Source: Pseudotabrizicola sp051200875 (lineage in GTDB: Bacteria; Pseudomonadota; Alphaproteobacteria; Rhodobacterales; Rhodobacteraceae). Taken from it: 64,000 bases of DNA. Of the stretch, positions 26,366 to 34,637 are shown piece by piece (the stretch's first letter is position 1; each line of letters starts with the position of its first letter). The DNA is taken from the NCBI RefSeq assembly GCF_051200875.1, contig NZ_CP195191.1, positions 930,001 to 994,000 of the forward strand. Direction: 5' to 3'. The notes under the pieces were generated by a model. That model searched no databases and had not been told where the DNA came from. It saw only the letters and a program-made list of their open reading frames with translations. The position numbers and the translations under genes are program-made.

Positions 26366-27022
26366 TCAACCTTCAATATTCGGTTTGACCACGGTCAGGC
26401 CCAAAAGCAGCCAATCCTGCATCCCGCCGCGGTAGTAAAAAAGTTTCTCCGGCGGAAAACCCGCCTCGGTCAAATAACGGATGGCGCGAGGCGACTGGTC
26501 GCACCACGGCCCGTTGCAGAACATGGCCACCGACATCACCGCACTGAAATCCAACGTCCCATCGGCCAAGGGCTTCGCCCCAAGCGCTTTCAGGATCTCC
26601 ACCCGATAGGGATTCTCAGGGGCCAAAGTTGCAAAGGGCACATTTACGGCACCGGGGATCGTGCCCTTCGCGTTCCATTCAGGAAGTCGACTGTCGATCA
26701 AGACACCTTTACCGGAAACCACCTGATCACGCAGAAAGTCGATCACCTCCAACTCACCCAAAGTCACCACGCCCGGTGCGACCTGCATCGGGTGAATACA
26801 GAACGGCGGACAGGCGCGGGAGGTTTTGGAAAATTCGTCGTCAATCCGGGCGTCTTGATCCTGATTGCGCGCGATCGTTATTGTCTTTCCTGAAATCACC
26901 ATTTCAACCGCGGGCAGAGCTTCGGTGATCCCGACATCTTGCGCAGCAACCGGTGAACCTAGGCTAAAAATTACAAAGATGCCGGCCCCGAAAAGGGACC
27001 GCACCAAAAACGGCTTCAACAT
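26366..27022 (-). CDS. Exported rhodanese-like protein
   Basis: A 218-residue protein with a cleavable leader (MLKPFLVRSLFGAGIFVIFSLG, cut after VAAQ region). The rhodanese domain spans about residues 90-210: VLIDSRLPEWNAKGTIPGAVNVPF and the active-site loop MFCNGPWCDQSPRA. The first cysteine of that loop occupies the sulfur-carrying position. Periplasmic rhodanese-like proteins may move sulfane sulfur or act in signalling, and no substrate can be read here. It heads a two-gene unit with the LysM protein gene. Confidence 0.85.
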   Translation of the reverse strand: MLKPFLVRSLFGAGIFVIFSLGSPVAAQDVGITEALPAVEMVISGKTITIARNQDQDARIDDEFSKTSRACPPFCIHPMQVAPGVVTLGELEVIDFLRDQVVSGKGVLIDSRLPEWNAKGTIPGAVNVPFATLAPENPYRVEILKALGAKPLADGTLDFSAVMSVAMFCNGPWCDQSPRAIRYLTEAGFPPEKLFYYRGGMQDWLLLGLTVVKPNIEG

Positions 27023-27231
27023 ATAGACCCCCCAAGACGTGACCGCCCCGCTAGTTGCAACATCCGGCAGAAGGATGGGGCGCAGAACCAGTCACCAACT
27101 ATATGTGGTTATCTGACCAGACTCGTCAAACCGCTTCTGCCTTTTGGAGAGGTTCAACTGCGAATTGCTACAAAAACGGCGCAAGATAGCGGACAAATTC
27201 TCGCCGGTGCCTCGTTGAAGGGGCACGAATT

Positions 27232-27256
27232 GAAACGGGGGGCGCAATGCCCCCCG
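27232..27256 (-). terminator. Terminator hairpin of the M20 amidohydrolase gene
   Basis: A perfect eight-base-pair GC stem, CGGGGGGC (27236-27243) with GCCCCCCG (27249-27256) and a five-base loop, lies 38 bases past the amidohydrolase stop. On the minus strand TTTCAATT follows the stem, a weak T-run. Confidence 0.6.
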
Positions 27257-27293
27257 AATCACGGTCCGGTTGAGTGAACGGCCCTCGCTGCAG

Positions 27294-28460
27294 TCACGCT
27301 GCCGGCATACGCGCTTCGGCCATACCGGCGTACCAGCTTGACCCAAAGGGAATCGCGTTGTCGTCGAAGTTATAAGCCGGGTGGTGCACCATCGCGGTGT
27401 CACCGTTGCCAAGGAAGATATAGGCCCCCGGTCGCGCATTCAGCATGAAGCTGAAATCTTCCGCCCCCATCAGCGGGGCCGTGTTGGTATCGACTTTGCC
27501 TGAAACCGCATTGGCGACGTTGATCGCATGTTCGGTTTCCGTGTCGGAATTGATCGTGACCGGATAGCCGCGCTGATAGTTCACCTCGGCCTTCGCGCCC
27601 AAAGCGGTGGCCACACCCGCACAAACTTCGGAAATCCGACGCTCGACGAAATCCTGAACGGCCGGGTCCATCGTCCGAACCGTGCCCTTCATCTTCACGA
27701 CCTGCGGAATGACGTTATGCGCGGTTGAATCCGTCTGCACGGTGCAGACGCTGACCACAACCTGCTTCATCGGGTCCACGTTCCGGCTGGCGATGGTTTG
27801 CAGCGCCACGATGATTTGCGCCGCAACAACCGTGGTGTCGATACAGTCATGCGGTTTCGCCGCATGGCCGCCCTTGCCCGTGACCGTGATGTCGAACTGA
27901 TCAGCCGCCGCCATGATCGCACCCGGGCGAATGGCAAACTGGCCAACCGGAATCCCCGGCATGTTGTGCATGCCGTACACTTCCTGAATGCCCCAGCGAT
28001 CCATCATCCCGTCATTCACCATCTCGCGGCCCCCACCACCGCCCTCTTCGGCGGGTTGGAAGATCAGAACGGTGGTGCCGTCAAAATTGCGCGTTTCTGC
28101 CAGATACTTGGCCGCCCCCAAAAGCATCGCCGTATGGCCGTCATGGCCGCAGGCATGCATCTTTCCCGGCGTTTTCGAAGCATAGTCGACGCCAGTCTGT
28201 TCAATGATCGGCAGCGCATCCATGTCGGCACGCAGGCCGATCACACGGCCCGACGTATCCGTCTTACCTTTGATCACCCCGACAACGCCGGTGCGTCCGA
28301 TCCCTTCCACCACTTCATCGCAGCCAAAACTCCGCAAGAGTTCGGCCACCTTTCCGGCCGTCCGGTGGACATCAAATAACAGTTCGGGGTGTTCATGGAA
28401 ATCGCGCCGCCAAGCGGTGATCTCGGGCAGAAGCTCGGCAAAGCGGTTCTTCACGGGCAT
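27294..28460 (-). CDS. M20 family amidohydrolase (hippurate hydrolase-like)
   Basis: A 388-residue zinc peptidase of family M20D, which removes acyl groups from amino acids (aminoacylase, hippurate hydrolase, IAA-amino acid hydrolase). Landmarks are HEHPELLFDVHRTAGKV near the start, GLRADMDALPI, the metal site HACGHDGHTAMLLGAAKYL, the catalytic PAEEGGGGGREM and AEDFSFML near the end. All metal ligands appear present. The exact N-acyl amino acid cannot be predicted. It stands upstream of its own terminator and downstream of the Hsp70-like gene, on the same strand, with 105 bases between them. Confidence 0.88.
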   Translation of the reverse strand: MPVKNRFAELLPEITAWRRDFHEHPELLFDVHRTAGKVAELLRSFGCDEVVEGIGRTGVVGVIKGKTDTSGRVIGLRADMDALPIIEQTGVDYASKTPGKMHACGHDGHTAMLLGAAKYLAETRNFDGTTVLIFQPAEEGGGGGREMVNDGMMDRWGIQEVYGMHNMPGIPVGQFAIRPGAIMAAADQFDITVTGKGGHAAKPHDCIDTTVVAAQIIVALQTIASRNVDPMKQVVVSVCTVQTDSTAHNVIPQVVKMKGTVRTMDPAVQDFVERRISEVCAGVATALGAKAEVNYQRGYPVTINSDTETEHAINVANAVSGKVDTNTAPLMGAEDFSFMLNARPGAYIFLGNGDTAMVHHPAYNFDDNAIPFGSSWYAGMAEARMPAA

Positions 28461-28565
28461 GGTCGTCTCCTTGATCTGATGGCGCGGATGGTGGGCCGGA
28501 ACGCCGCCAGCTTCAAGACCTTGCCGCCCCCAAGGATGACGTTTTCTGACCCTTTGGTCAGAAAT

Positions 28566-29810
28566 TCAGCGGAAACGCCGTACCGCCTCCAGCGCAAGGC
28601 CCGTCCCGACGCTGGCCAGATTGTCGCCGCGGGCAATGCGCGCATTCGGCAAACTCATCGCCACTTCGGCATTCAGTCGCGGCAAGGCCGAAGAACCGCC
28701 CGTCAGGAACACTGTCGCAATGGCATCGGGCTTCAGCCCCGCCATCGCCAGAACGCTGCCGATGCGGTCGCGAATACGGCCCAAAGGCGCCTCTAACGCC
28801 GCTTCAAGCCCCGCCCGCGTGGCCATCGGATTCGGCCCGCCCGTAAAGGGGCGCAGCATCAGCCGGATCGCCTCCTCTTCCGAAAGGCCAATCTTTGCCC
28901 GCTCAACCTCCATCGCAACCGCATGACCATAACGGTGCTCCAGAACATGCAGCATCCGATCCAGCCGTTCTGGCACGTCGATATCCAGCCGCATCGCCTT
29001 CATATCGGCCATGACCTTGTCGCTATAAAGGGTGTTGATCCGGTGCCATGTCGCCAGATCAAGATAGTAATGGCGCGGCATGACCCCCTGCCCGCCCTTG
29101 GTCGAAGACAAGTAGCCAAGGTCCGGCATGACCTCGGCCAAGGAAAACGCCCGGTCAAAATCAGTGCCACCCACGCGAATCCCGTCATTGGCCAAGATGT
29201 CGGCTGATCGGTCAGCATGTTTCGCGCGGTCCGGCCCGACGCGCAGAACCGAATAGTCGGACGTCCCGCCACCGATATCGACGATCAGGACAAGTTCTTC
29301 CCGCGTCGAGCGGGTTTCGTAGTCCAGTGCGGCGGCAATCGGTTCATATTGAAACGACACATCCCGAAACCCCAGATCTTTGGCAATCTCTGCCAAGGCA
29401 TCCTCTGCGGCCTGATCGGCGGCGGTATCATCGTCCACGAAATGCACAGGTCGCCCCAGAACAACCTGCGTCAACTCGGTTCCTGTCACTTCCTCGGCGC
29501 GCGTTTTCATATGCCGCATGAACCGGGCCAGCACATCCTTGAAACTGACGGCCCGCGCCCCAACCCGCGTGCGCTCATGGATCAGACCAGAGCCAAGCGT
29601 CGATTTCAGCCCGCGCAGCAGACGCCCGTCCTCGCCGTCAAGATAGGCAGCGATGGCTGCCCTCCCAAAGCGTGGCGCACCGCCATCTGCCTCCCAAAAC
29701 ACCGCCGACGGCAGCGTGACCGAACCGTCTTCCAACGCCACCAACTGACCGCCGATGCCCAAAGTCGAATTCGACGTGCCGAAATCCAGCCCACAGGCAA
29801 CCGCGCTCAT
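28566..29810 (-). CDS. Hsp70-family protein, YegD-like
   Basis: A 414-residue actin-fold ATPase related to DnaK. Phosphate loop GLDFGTSNSTLGI is at residues 7-19, the second phosphate motif is VDIGGGTSDYSV, and the adenosine motif is FLTGGSSALPRLN. The substrate-binding domain of DnaK is absent, which is typical of YegD. The role of YegD proteins is poorly known; ATP-dependent chaperone-like activity is inferred from the fold. It is flanked by genes of amine and amino acid metabolism, to which no link is evident. Confidence 0.85.
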   Translation of the reverse strand: MSAVACGLDFGTSNSTLGIGGQLVALEDGSVTLPSAVFWEADGGAPRFGRAAIAAYLDGEDGRLLRGLKSTLGSGLIHERTRVGARAVSFKDVLARFMRHMKTRAEEVTGTELTQVVLGRPVHFVDDDTAADQAAEDALAEIAKDLGFRDVSFQYEPIAAALDYETRSTREELVLIVDIGGGTSDYSVLRVGPDRAKHADRSADILANDGIRVGGTDFDRAFSLAEVMPDLGYLSSTKGGQGVMPRHYYLDLATWHRINTLYSDKVMADMKAMRLDIDVPERLDRMLHVLEHRYGHAVAMEVERAKIGLSEEEAIRLMLRPFTGGPNPMATRAGLEAALEAPLGRIRDRIGSVLAMAGLKPDAIATVFLTGGSSALPRLNAEVAMSLPNARIARGDNLASVGTGLALEAVRRFR

Positions 29811-29869
29811 CTTGCTTCTCCGTGACGAAAGCGCGCTGTCTAACGGCCCGCAGCACAGAGGTAAAGGCG

Positions 29870-31201
29870 TCAGAGGCTAGGGCCCAAGCGAACCGTCGAC
29901 CCATCTGTAAACCGCGAAAAGCGGAACCGCCGCAAATCATGACCGGTGGCACGCCCACGCACCAGATCAGCGACGACCCGCCCCATTCCGGGCCCGATGC
30001 CAAAGCCATGCCCGCTCATGCCCGTTGCAATGGTCAGACCAGAAAGCGGCGCATGGTCCACGACAGGCACCACATCCGGCATCGTGTCGATCATCCCCGC
30101 CCAAACAGCTTTCAACTTCGGTCGGCCCAGTTGCGGAAAGGCGCGGGCAAAACTGTCCTGAACCCGGCCAATCGTCGCCATGTTCGGCGCGGGGTTCAGC
30201 ACGCGCATCGCCTCAAACGGGCTTTCCGCTGTCCAGCGCCGAGGCGTTCCCCAAGCATCGGGAAAGCCCTTCGGCGCCATAGGCCGGAAATGGGTTGATC
30301 GGAAATCCTGTTTCAGAACAGTCAAGTATCGGCCAAAGCTGCGAAAGGCGTCTGGTCCGATAAAGAAATCATGTTCTGCCCCCGGCGCGATGGAATAGCC
30401 CCCATCAGCCCGCCGCCGAAAGGCGAAGTCTCCATCGGCTGCCGCCCCGGGAAAGATCTCTACCATTGGCTCGGTTGCGGCCACGCTGGCCAGAACAGCA
30501 AGCTGCGGAATCGCGATCCCATGCGACGCCAGAAACAACCGCGACCACGCCCCCGCCGCGACGACAACCCGCTCGGCCCGGATGATCCCCTGTTCTGTGA
30601 CCACACCGGTCACTTTTCCACCCGCGACATCCAGCGCCCGAACCGCACAATTTTCAACCAGCGCAGCCCCCGCCTCTGCCGCCAGTTTGGCCAGCATCGG
30701 CACCGCGACCCAAGGCTCGGCACGCGCGTCTGACGGCGTGAACATCGCGCCTTTCCACGCATGGGACGTGCCGAGCAGCGTTTCAACTTCGCAGCGCGCC
30801 ATAAGCCGCGTGTCCAAGCCATGCGATTGGGCGATCTTCAGCCAAGTCTCATGGCTTTCCAGATCACGGTCACTGTCCGCCAGATAGACAACCCCCGTCT
30901 GGCGAAAGCCCAAGCCTTCGCCCAACCGCTGGGACAGTCCTTTCCACAACTGCATCGATTCGATCATGATCGGCAGTTCTGCCGGATCACGCCCCTGCTG
31001 GCGCACCCAGCCCCAGTTGCGGCTGGACTGTTCAGCCGCAATGCGCCCCTTTTCCAGCAGAACGACACGCTCGCCCGCCTCGGCGAGATAAAATGCCGTC
31101 ATCACCCCGATGACACCACCACCAATGATGACCACATCGGCCGCCTCCGGCGCGGGGCCCGGATAGTGAATCGGGGTCGACAGGCTGATCGGAAAGGTCA
31201 T
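29870..31201 (-). CDS. FAD-dependent oxidoreductase, DAO family (PuuB/DadA-like)
   Basis: A 443-residue flavoprotein. The FAD motif ADVVIIGGGVIGVMTAFYLAEAGERVVLLEKG (shown in part: VVIIGGGVIGVMTAFYLAEA) is at about residues 22-45, followed by SSRNWGWVRQQGRD, the flavin-binding segment characteristic of gamma-glutamylputrescine oxidase and D-amino acid dehydrogenase relatives. The C-terminal GMSGHGFGIGPGMGRVVADL closes the FAD site. The start overlaps the argE-like stop by four bases, so both are co-transcribed. With the divergent peptide-type importer this suggests breakdown of an imported amine, D-amino acid or N-substituted amino acid. Confidence 0.85.
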   Translation of the reverse strand: MTFPISLSTPIHYPGPAPEAADVVIIGGGVIGVMTAFYLAEAGERVVLLEKGRIAAEQSSRNWGWVRQQGRDPAELPIMIESMQLWKGLSQRLGEGLGFRQTGVVYLADSDRDLESHETWLKIAQSHGLDTRLMARCEVETLLGTSHAWKGAMFTPSDARAEPWVAVPMLAKLAAEAGAALVENCAVRALDVAGGKVTGVVTEQGIIRAERVVVAAGAWSRLFLASHGIAIPQLAVLASVAATEPMVEIFPGAAADGDFAFRRRADGGYSIAPGAEHDFFIGPDAFRSFGRYLTVLKQDFRSTHFRPMAPKGFPDAWGTPRRWTAESPFEAMRVLNPAPNMATIGRVQDSFARAFPQLGRPKLKAVWAGMIDTMPDVVPVVDHAPLSGLTIATGMSGHGFGIGPGMGRVVADLVRGRATGHDLRRFRFSRFTDGSTVRLGPSL

Positions 31202-32364
31202 GCCAAGTCAGCCAAAAGCTTTTCCATGAAACTCTTGCCGGCATTGAACTCGGAAACTTCCAGATATTCGTCCGCCTGATGCGCCTGCGCGATATCACCC
31301 GGCCCACAAACGACCGCCGAATAGCCTTCGGCCTGAAACTGTCCGGCCTCGGTGCCATAGCTGACCACATGGGTCGCATTGTCGCCCGTCAACCGACGAA
31401 CTTGCGTCTCGGCGGCACCTTCGGTTTCGGGCACCAAGGGTGGAACGTCAAAGAAGCGATCAAGATGAATGCCCGCCTCGGGGCGCACGGCCTTCATCGC
31501 GGCATCAAGCCGGGCCACTTCTTCTTCCCAACGCGCATACCAGGCTTCTGGCTCTTCCCCCGGCACGATGCGGAATTCCATGACAAATTCGCAATCACCT
31601 GCGGTGATGTTATGGGCAGTGCCGCCCTTGATCATGCCGGAATGCAGGGTGGTGAACGGCGGCCTGAACAAACCTGCCACCGCCGTCACCGGCTTGGCCG
31701 CGTTCTCGGCGTTGCGGTCATTCAGCCAGCAGATCAGCCGCGCGGCTTCCATGATGGCGCTGACGCCTTCGGGCAGCAGCGAAGAATGAACCTCAAAGCC
31801 TTTCACATGAACCCGATAGCCCGCGCCTCCCTTGTGGCCATTCACGCATTTCATCCGACTCGGCTCGCCGATGATCGCCACCGCCGCTTTCGGAATCACA
31901 CCCTGCATCGCCTTGATCATCGGCGGCGCGCCGGTACAGCCGATCTCTTCGTCAAAAGACAAAGCCAATTGCAGCGGGCGCGACACATTCCGCCGCTTGG
32001 CCTCGACCAAGGCCCAGATCGCCAGCGCGTCGAACCCCTTCATGTCACATGCACCGCGCCCATAAAGTCGACCGTCCTTTTCAACGACGGTCCAAGGGTC
32101 AGTCGCCCAGTTCTGGCCATCGACCGGCACCACATCGGTATGACCGGACAAAACGACCCCGCCATCTACCTCTGGACCCACATGCGCAAAAAGCGCCGCT
32201 TTGGTGCGATCTTCATGCCAGTAGCGATGGGAGACGATTCCGTGGCTGGCCAGATACTCTTCAACCCAATCAATCAGCGGGAGATTGGTTTCACGACTCA
32301 CCGTCGGAAAGGCAACCAGCCGATCCAGTATTTGCCGCGCCGACAAAAGTTCAGCCACTGTCAT
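31198..32364 (-). CDS. argE: Acetylornithine deacetylase-like M20 peptidase
   Basis: A 388-residue zinc hydrolase of the ArgE/DapE group of M20. It has the metal site LSGHTDVVPVDGQNW, the RGACDMKGFDA loop with the bridging aspartate, the catalytic SFDEEIGCTGAPPM and the late HVVSYGTEAGQFQAEG. The family hydrolyses N-acetylornithine, but many Rhodobacteraceae make arginine by a route that does not need it, and this copy is grouped with an oxidoreductase and an importer, so a catabolic N-acyl amino acid substrate is possible. It is divergent from dppD with 202 bases between starts. Confidence 0.85.
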   Translation of the reverse strand: MTVAELLSARQILDRLVAFPTVSRETNLPLIDWVEEYLASHGIVSHRYWHEDRTKAALFAHVGPEVDGGVVLSGHTDVVPVDGQNWATDPWTVVEKDGRLYGRGACDMKGFDALAIWALVEAKRRNVSRPLQLALSFDEEIGCTGAPPMIKAMQGVIPKAAVAIIGEPSRMKCVNGHKGGAGYRVHVKGFEVHSSLLPEGVSAIMEAARLICWLNDRNAENAAKPVTAVAGLFRPPFTTLHSGMIKGGTAHNITAGDCEFVMEFRIVPGEEPEAWYARWEEEVARLDAAMKAVRPEAGIHLDRFFDVPPLVPETEGAAETQVRRLTGDNATHVVSYGTEAGQFQAEGYSAVVCGPGDIAQAHQADEYLEVSEFNAGKSFMEKLLADLA

Positions 32365-32566
32365 CCCTCAACTTCCGCATCCACTTCGGCGCAAACCTGC
32401 GCCGCAGGACGGGGGAAGGTCAAGCCGCCTTCGCATGACGCAAGGTCAGGGCAAAATTCCCGGCTTGCGGCCTTGGAAAAAATCTCTAACATTTGGTCAA
32501 ATAACCGGGTTGGCACGACCAAAAAACCGGAAAATAAAAGAATAACAATGCACTGGGGAGTGTCAT

Positions 32567-33586
32567 ATGGCCGATGGGGCCGCGCCCGTCCTTGATGTGA
32601 AGGGCCTGAAAACCGTATTCCGCACACGCGGAGGCGAGGTTCATGCCGTAAACGACGTTAGCTTCCACCTGCGTCCCGGAGAACTTCTGGGCGTGGTCGG
32701 AGAAAGCGGCTCCGGCAAGTCGGTTACGATGATGTCATTGATCCGTCTGTTGCCGTCTCCACCCGCCGACATCCGCTCGGGAGAGGTTTTGCTGAATGGC
32801 CAAGACATCCTGAAGCTGGATGAAGATGGCCTGCGCAAAGTTCGGGGCGCAAAGGTTGGTTTTGTTTTCCAAGACCCGATGACCAGCCTGAACCCGGTGT
32901 TCACCGTCGGCAATCAGATCATGGAACCGCTGCGCCGCCATATGGGCATGAACAAGCAGCAGGCCGAGGCGCGCGCCGTCGAGCTTTTGGAACTTGTCGG
33001 CATTCCCGATGCCCGCAGACGCCTGTCCAGCTATCCGCACCAGTTTTCAGGCGGGATGCGCCAGCGGGTGATGATCGCCATCGCTTTGGCCTGCGACCCG
33101 GATGTCCTGATCGCGGATGAACCGACAACCGCCCTTGATGTGACCATTCAGGCCCAGATCCTTGAACTGGTCAAAGACCTGCGTCAAAAGCTTGGGATGG
33201 CGATTGTCTGGATCACCCATGACCTTGGCGTCATCGCCGGAATCGCAGATCGCGTCATGGTGATGTATGGCGGGCAGGTCGTCGAACAGGCCCCGGTGAA
33301 AGATCTGTTCGGCAATCCGCAACACCCCTATACACGCGCGCTTTTGAAAACCATTCCGGCGCTGACGGGCGAACGCGAAGACCGCTTGCAGATCATCGAA
33401 GGCCAACCGCCGATCCTTGGGGCCGCGCCCAGCTCTTGCCCATTCCGCGCCCGCTGCACCCATGCTTTCGACCGGTGCGAAAAGGAAAATCCGCTGCGTC
33501 GGGCAATAGATGGTTTGCCGCTTGGGCATGGCCACGATGTCGCCTGCCACTGGACGCCCCCCTCGGCGGAGACTGCCAATGCTTGA
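32567..33586 (+). CDS. dppD: Peptide-type ABC transporter ATP-binding protein DppD
   Basis: First ATPase of a dipeptide/oligopeptide importer, 339 residues. Walker A GESGSGKSV, Q-loop VFQDPMTSLNP, signature FSGGMRQRVMIAIAL, Walker B VLIADEPTTALD and switch WITHDLGVIA are all present. The C-terminal extension contains the oligopeptide transporter motif with the cysteine-rich segment CPFRARCTHAFDRC, which in DppD binds an iron-sulfur cluster or stabilises the domain. The ATG is preceded by GGGGAG. The order is ATPases first, then binding protein, then permeases, different from the E. coli dppABCDF order. Confidence 0.93.
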   Translation: MADGAAPVLDVKGLKTVFRTRGGEVHAVNDVSFHLRPGELLGVVGESGSGKSVTMMSLIRLLPSPPADIRSGEVLLNGQDILKLDEDGLRKVRGAKVGFVFQDPMTSLNPVFTVGNQIMEPLRRHMGMNKQQAEARAVELLELVGIPDARRRLSSYPHQFSGGMRQRVMIAIALACDPDVLIADEPTTALDVTIQAQILELVKDLRQKLGMAIVWITHDLGVIAGIADRVMVMYGGQVVEQAPVKDLFGNPQHPYTRALLKTIPALTGEREDRLQIIEGQPPILGAAPSSCPFRARCTHAFDRCEKENPLRRAIDGLPLGHGHDVACHWTPPSAETANA

Positions 33587-34637
33587 TGCCCGCCCCGCGA
33601 AGTCGACCCTCGTTCAGGTCCGCGACCTGAAGATGTATTTTCCCATCTATACGGGCCTTTTTCGCCGCCATACCGGCGATGTAAAAGCCGTTGATGGCAT
33701 CAGCTTCGATATTCTTCAGGGCGAAACCCTTGGGCTTGTCGGTGAATCAGGCTGCGGCAAATCCACAGTGGGCCGCGCCTTGCTGCGTCTGTACGAACCC
33801 ACGGCAGGCAGCGTTGTGATCGGCGGCACCGACATCGCATCCTTGGGGACCGAAGCGCTGCGAAAAGCGCGTCCGCAGATGCAGATGGTGTTCCAAGATC
33901 CGCAGGCCAGCCTGAACCCGCGCATGTCTTTGGCCGATATCATCGGCGAACCGCTGAACGAACACACCGACTGGGATGCACAGAAGAAGCTGGCCCGCAT
34001 TTACGAATTGATGGATGCCGTCGGCCTGAACCGCAAATTCGCTAATCGCTATCCACATGAATTCTCGGGCGGTCAGCGTCAGCGTATCGGCATTGCCCGC
34101 GCGCTTGCCCTGAAACCGAAATTCATCGTCTGTGACGAACCGATCGCAGCGCTTGATGTGTCGATTCAGGCGCAAGTCGTTAACCTGCTGGAGGATTTGC
34201 AGGACGAATTCGGCCTGACATACCTTTTCATCAGCCACGACCTGTCAATGGTGCGCCATATCGCTGACCGCGTGGCCGTGATGTATCTGGGCCGCATTGC
34301 TGAACTCAGCCCGCGTGATGCGCTTTATTCCCGCCCGCTGCATCCCTATGCCGAGGCGCTTTTGTCCGCCGTTCCGGAACCCGACCCAAGCCTTGCGCGA
34401 CGCAAGGAACGGATCATTCTCAAAGGTGACGTGCCATCCCCCGCCAATCCGCCGAAAGGGTGCAACTTCTGCACCCGCTGCCCGCGCGTGATGGACGTTT
34501 GCAAACAGGTGAAACCGGAACTGGCCGAAGTCGAGCCGGGCCGGTTCGTGGCCTGTCACCTTTATTCCAATACCACTGCCGCCGGGCCAACCGGCGCGTT
34601 CGAGGCCAAAGAGCACAACCAACAAGGAGTGTCATAA
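33579..34637 (+). CDS. dppF: Peptide-type ABC transporter ATP-binding protein DppF
   Basis: Second ATPase of the importer, 352 residues from the ATG at 33579, which overlaps the end of dppD by eight bases. It has Walker A GESGCGKST, Q-loop VFQDPQASLNP, signature FSGGQRQRIGIARAL, Walker B FIVCDEPIAALD and switch FISHDLSMVRH. The C-terminal part again carries a cysteine cluster (CNFCTRCPRVMDVC). DppD and DppF would form a heterodimer below the two permeases. The stop TAA shares one base with the ATG of the binding protein gene (TAATG). Confidence 0.93.
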   Translation: MLDARPAKSTLVQVRDLKMYFPIYTGLFRRHTGDVKAVDGISFDILQGETLGLVGESGCGKSTVGRALLRLYEPTAGSVVIGGTDIASLGTEALRKARPQMQMVFQDPQASLNPRMSLADIIGEPLNEHTDWDAQKKLARIYELMDAVGLNRKFANRYPHEFSGGQRQRIGIARALALKPKFIVCDEPIAALDVSIQAQVVNLLEDLQDEFGLTYLFISHDLSMVRHIADRVAVMYLGRIAELSPRDALYSRPLHPYAEALLSAVPEPDPSLARRKERIILKGDVPSPANPPKGCNFCTRCPRVMDVCKQVKPELAEVEPGRFVACHLYSNTTAAGPTGAFEAKEHNQQGVS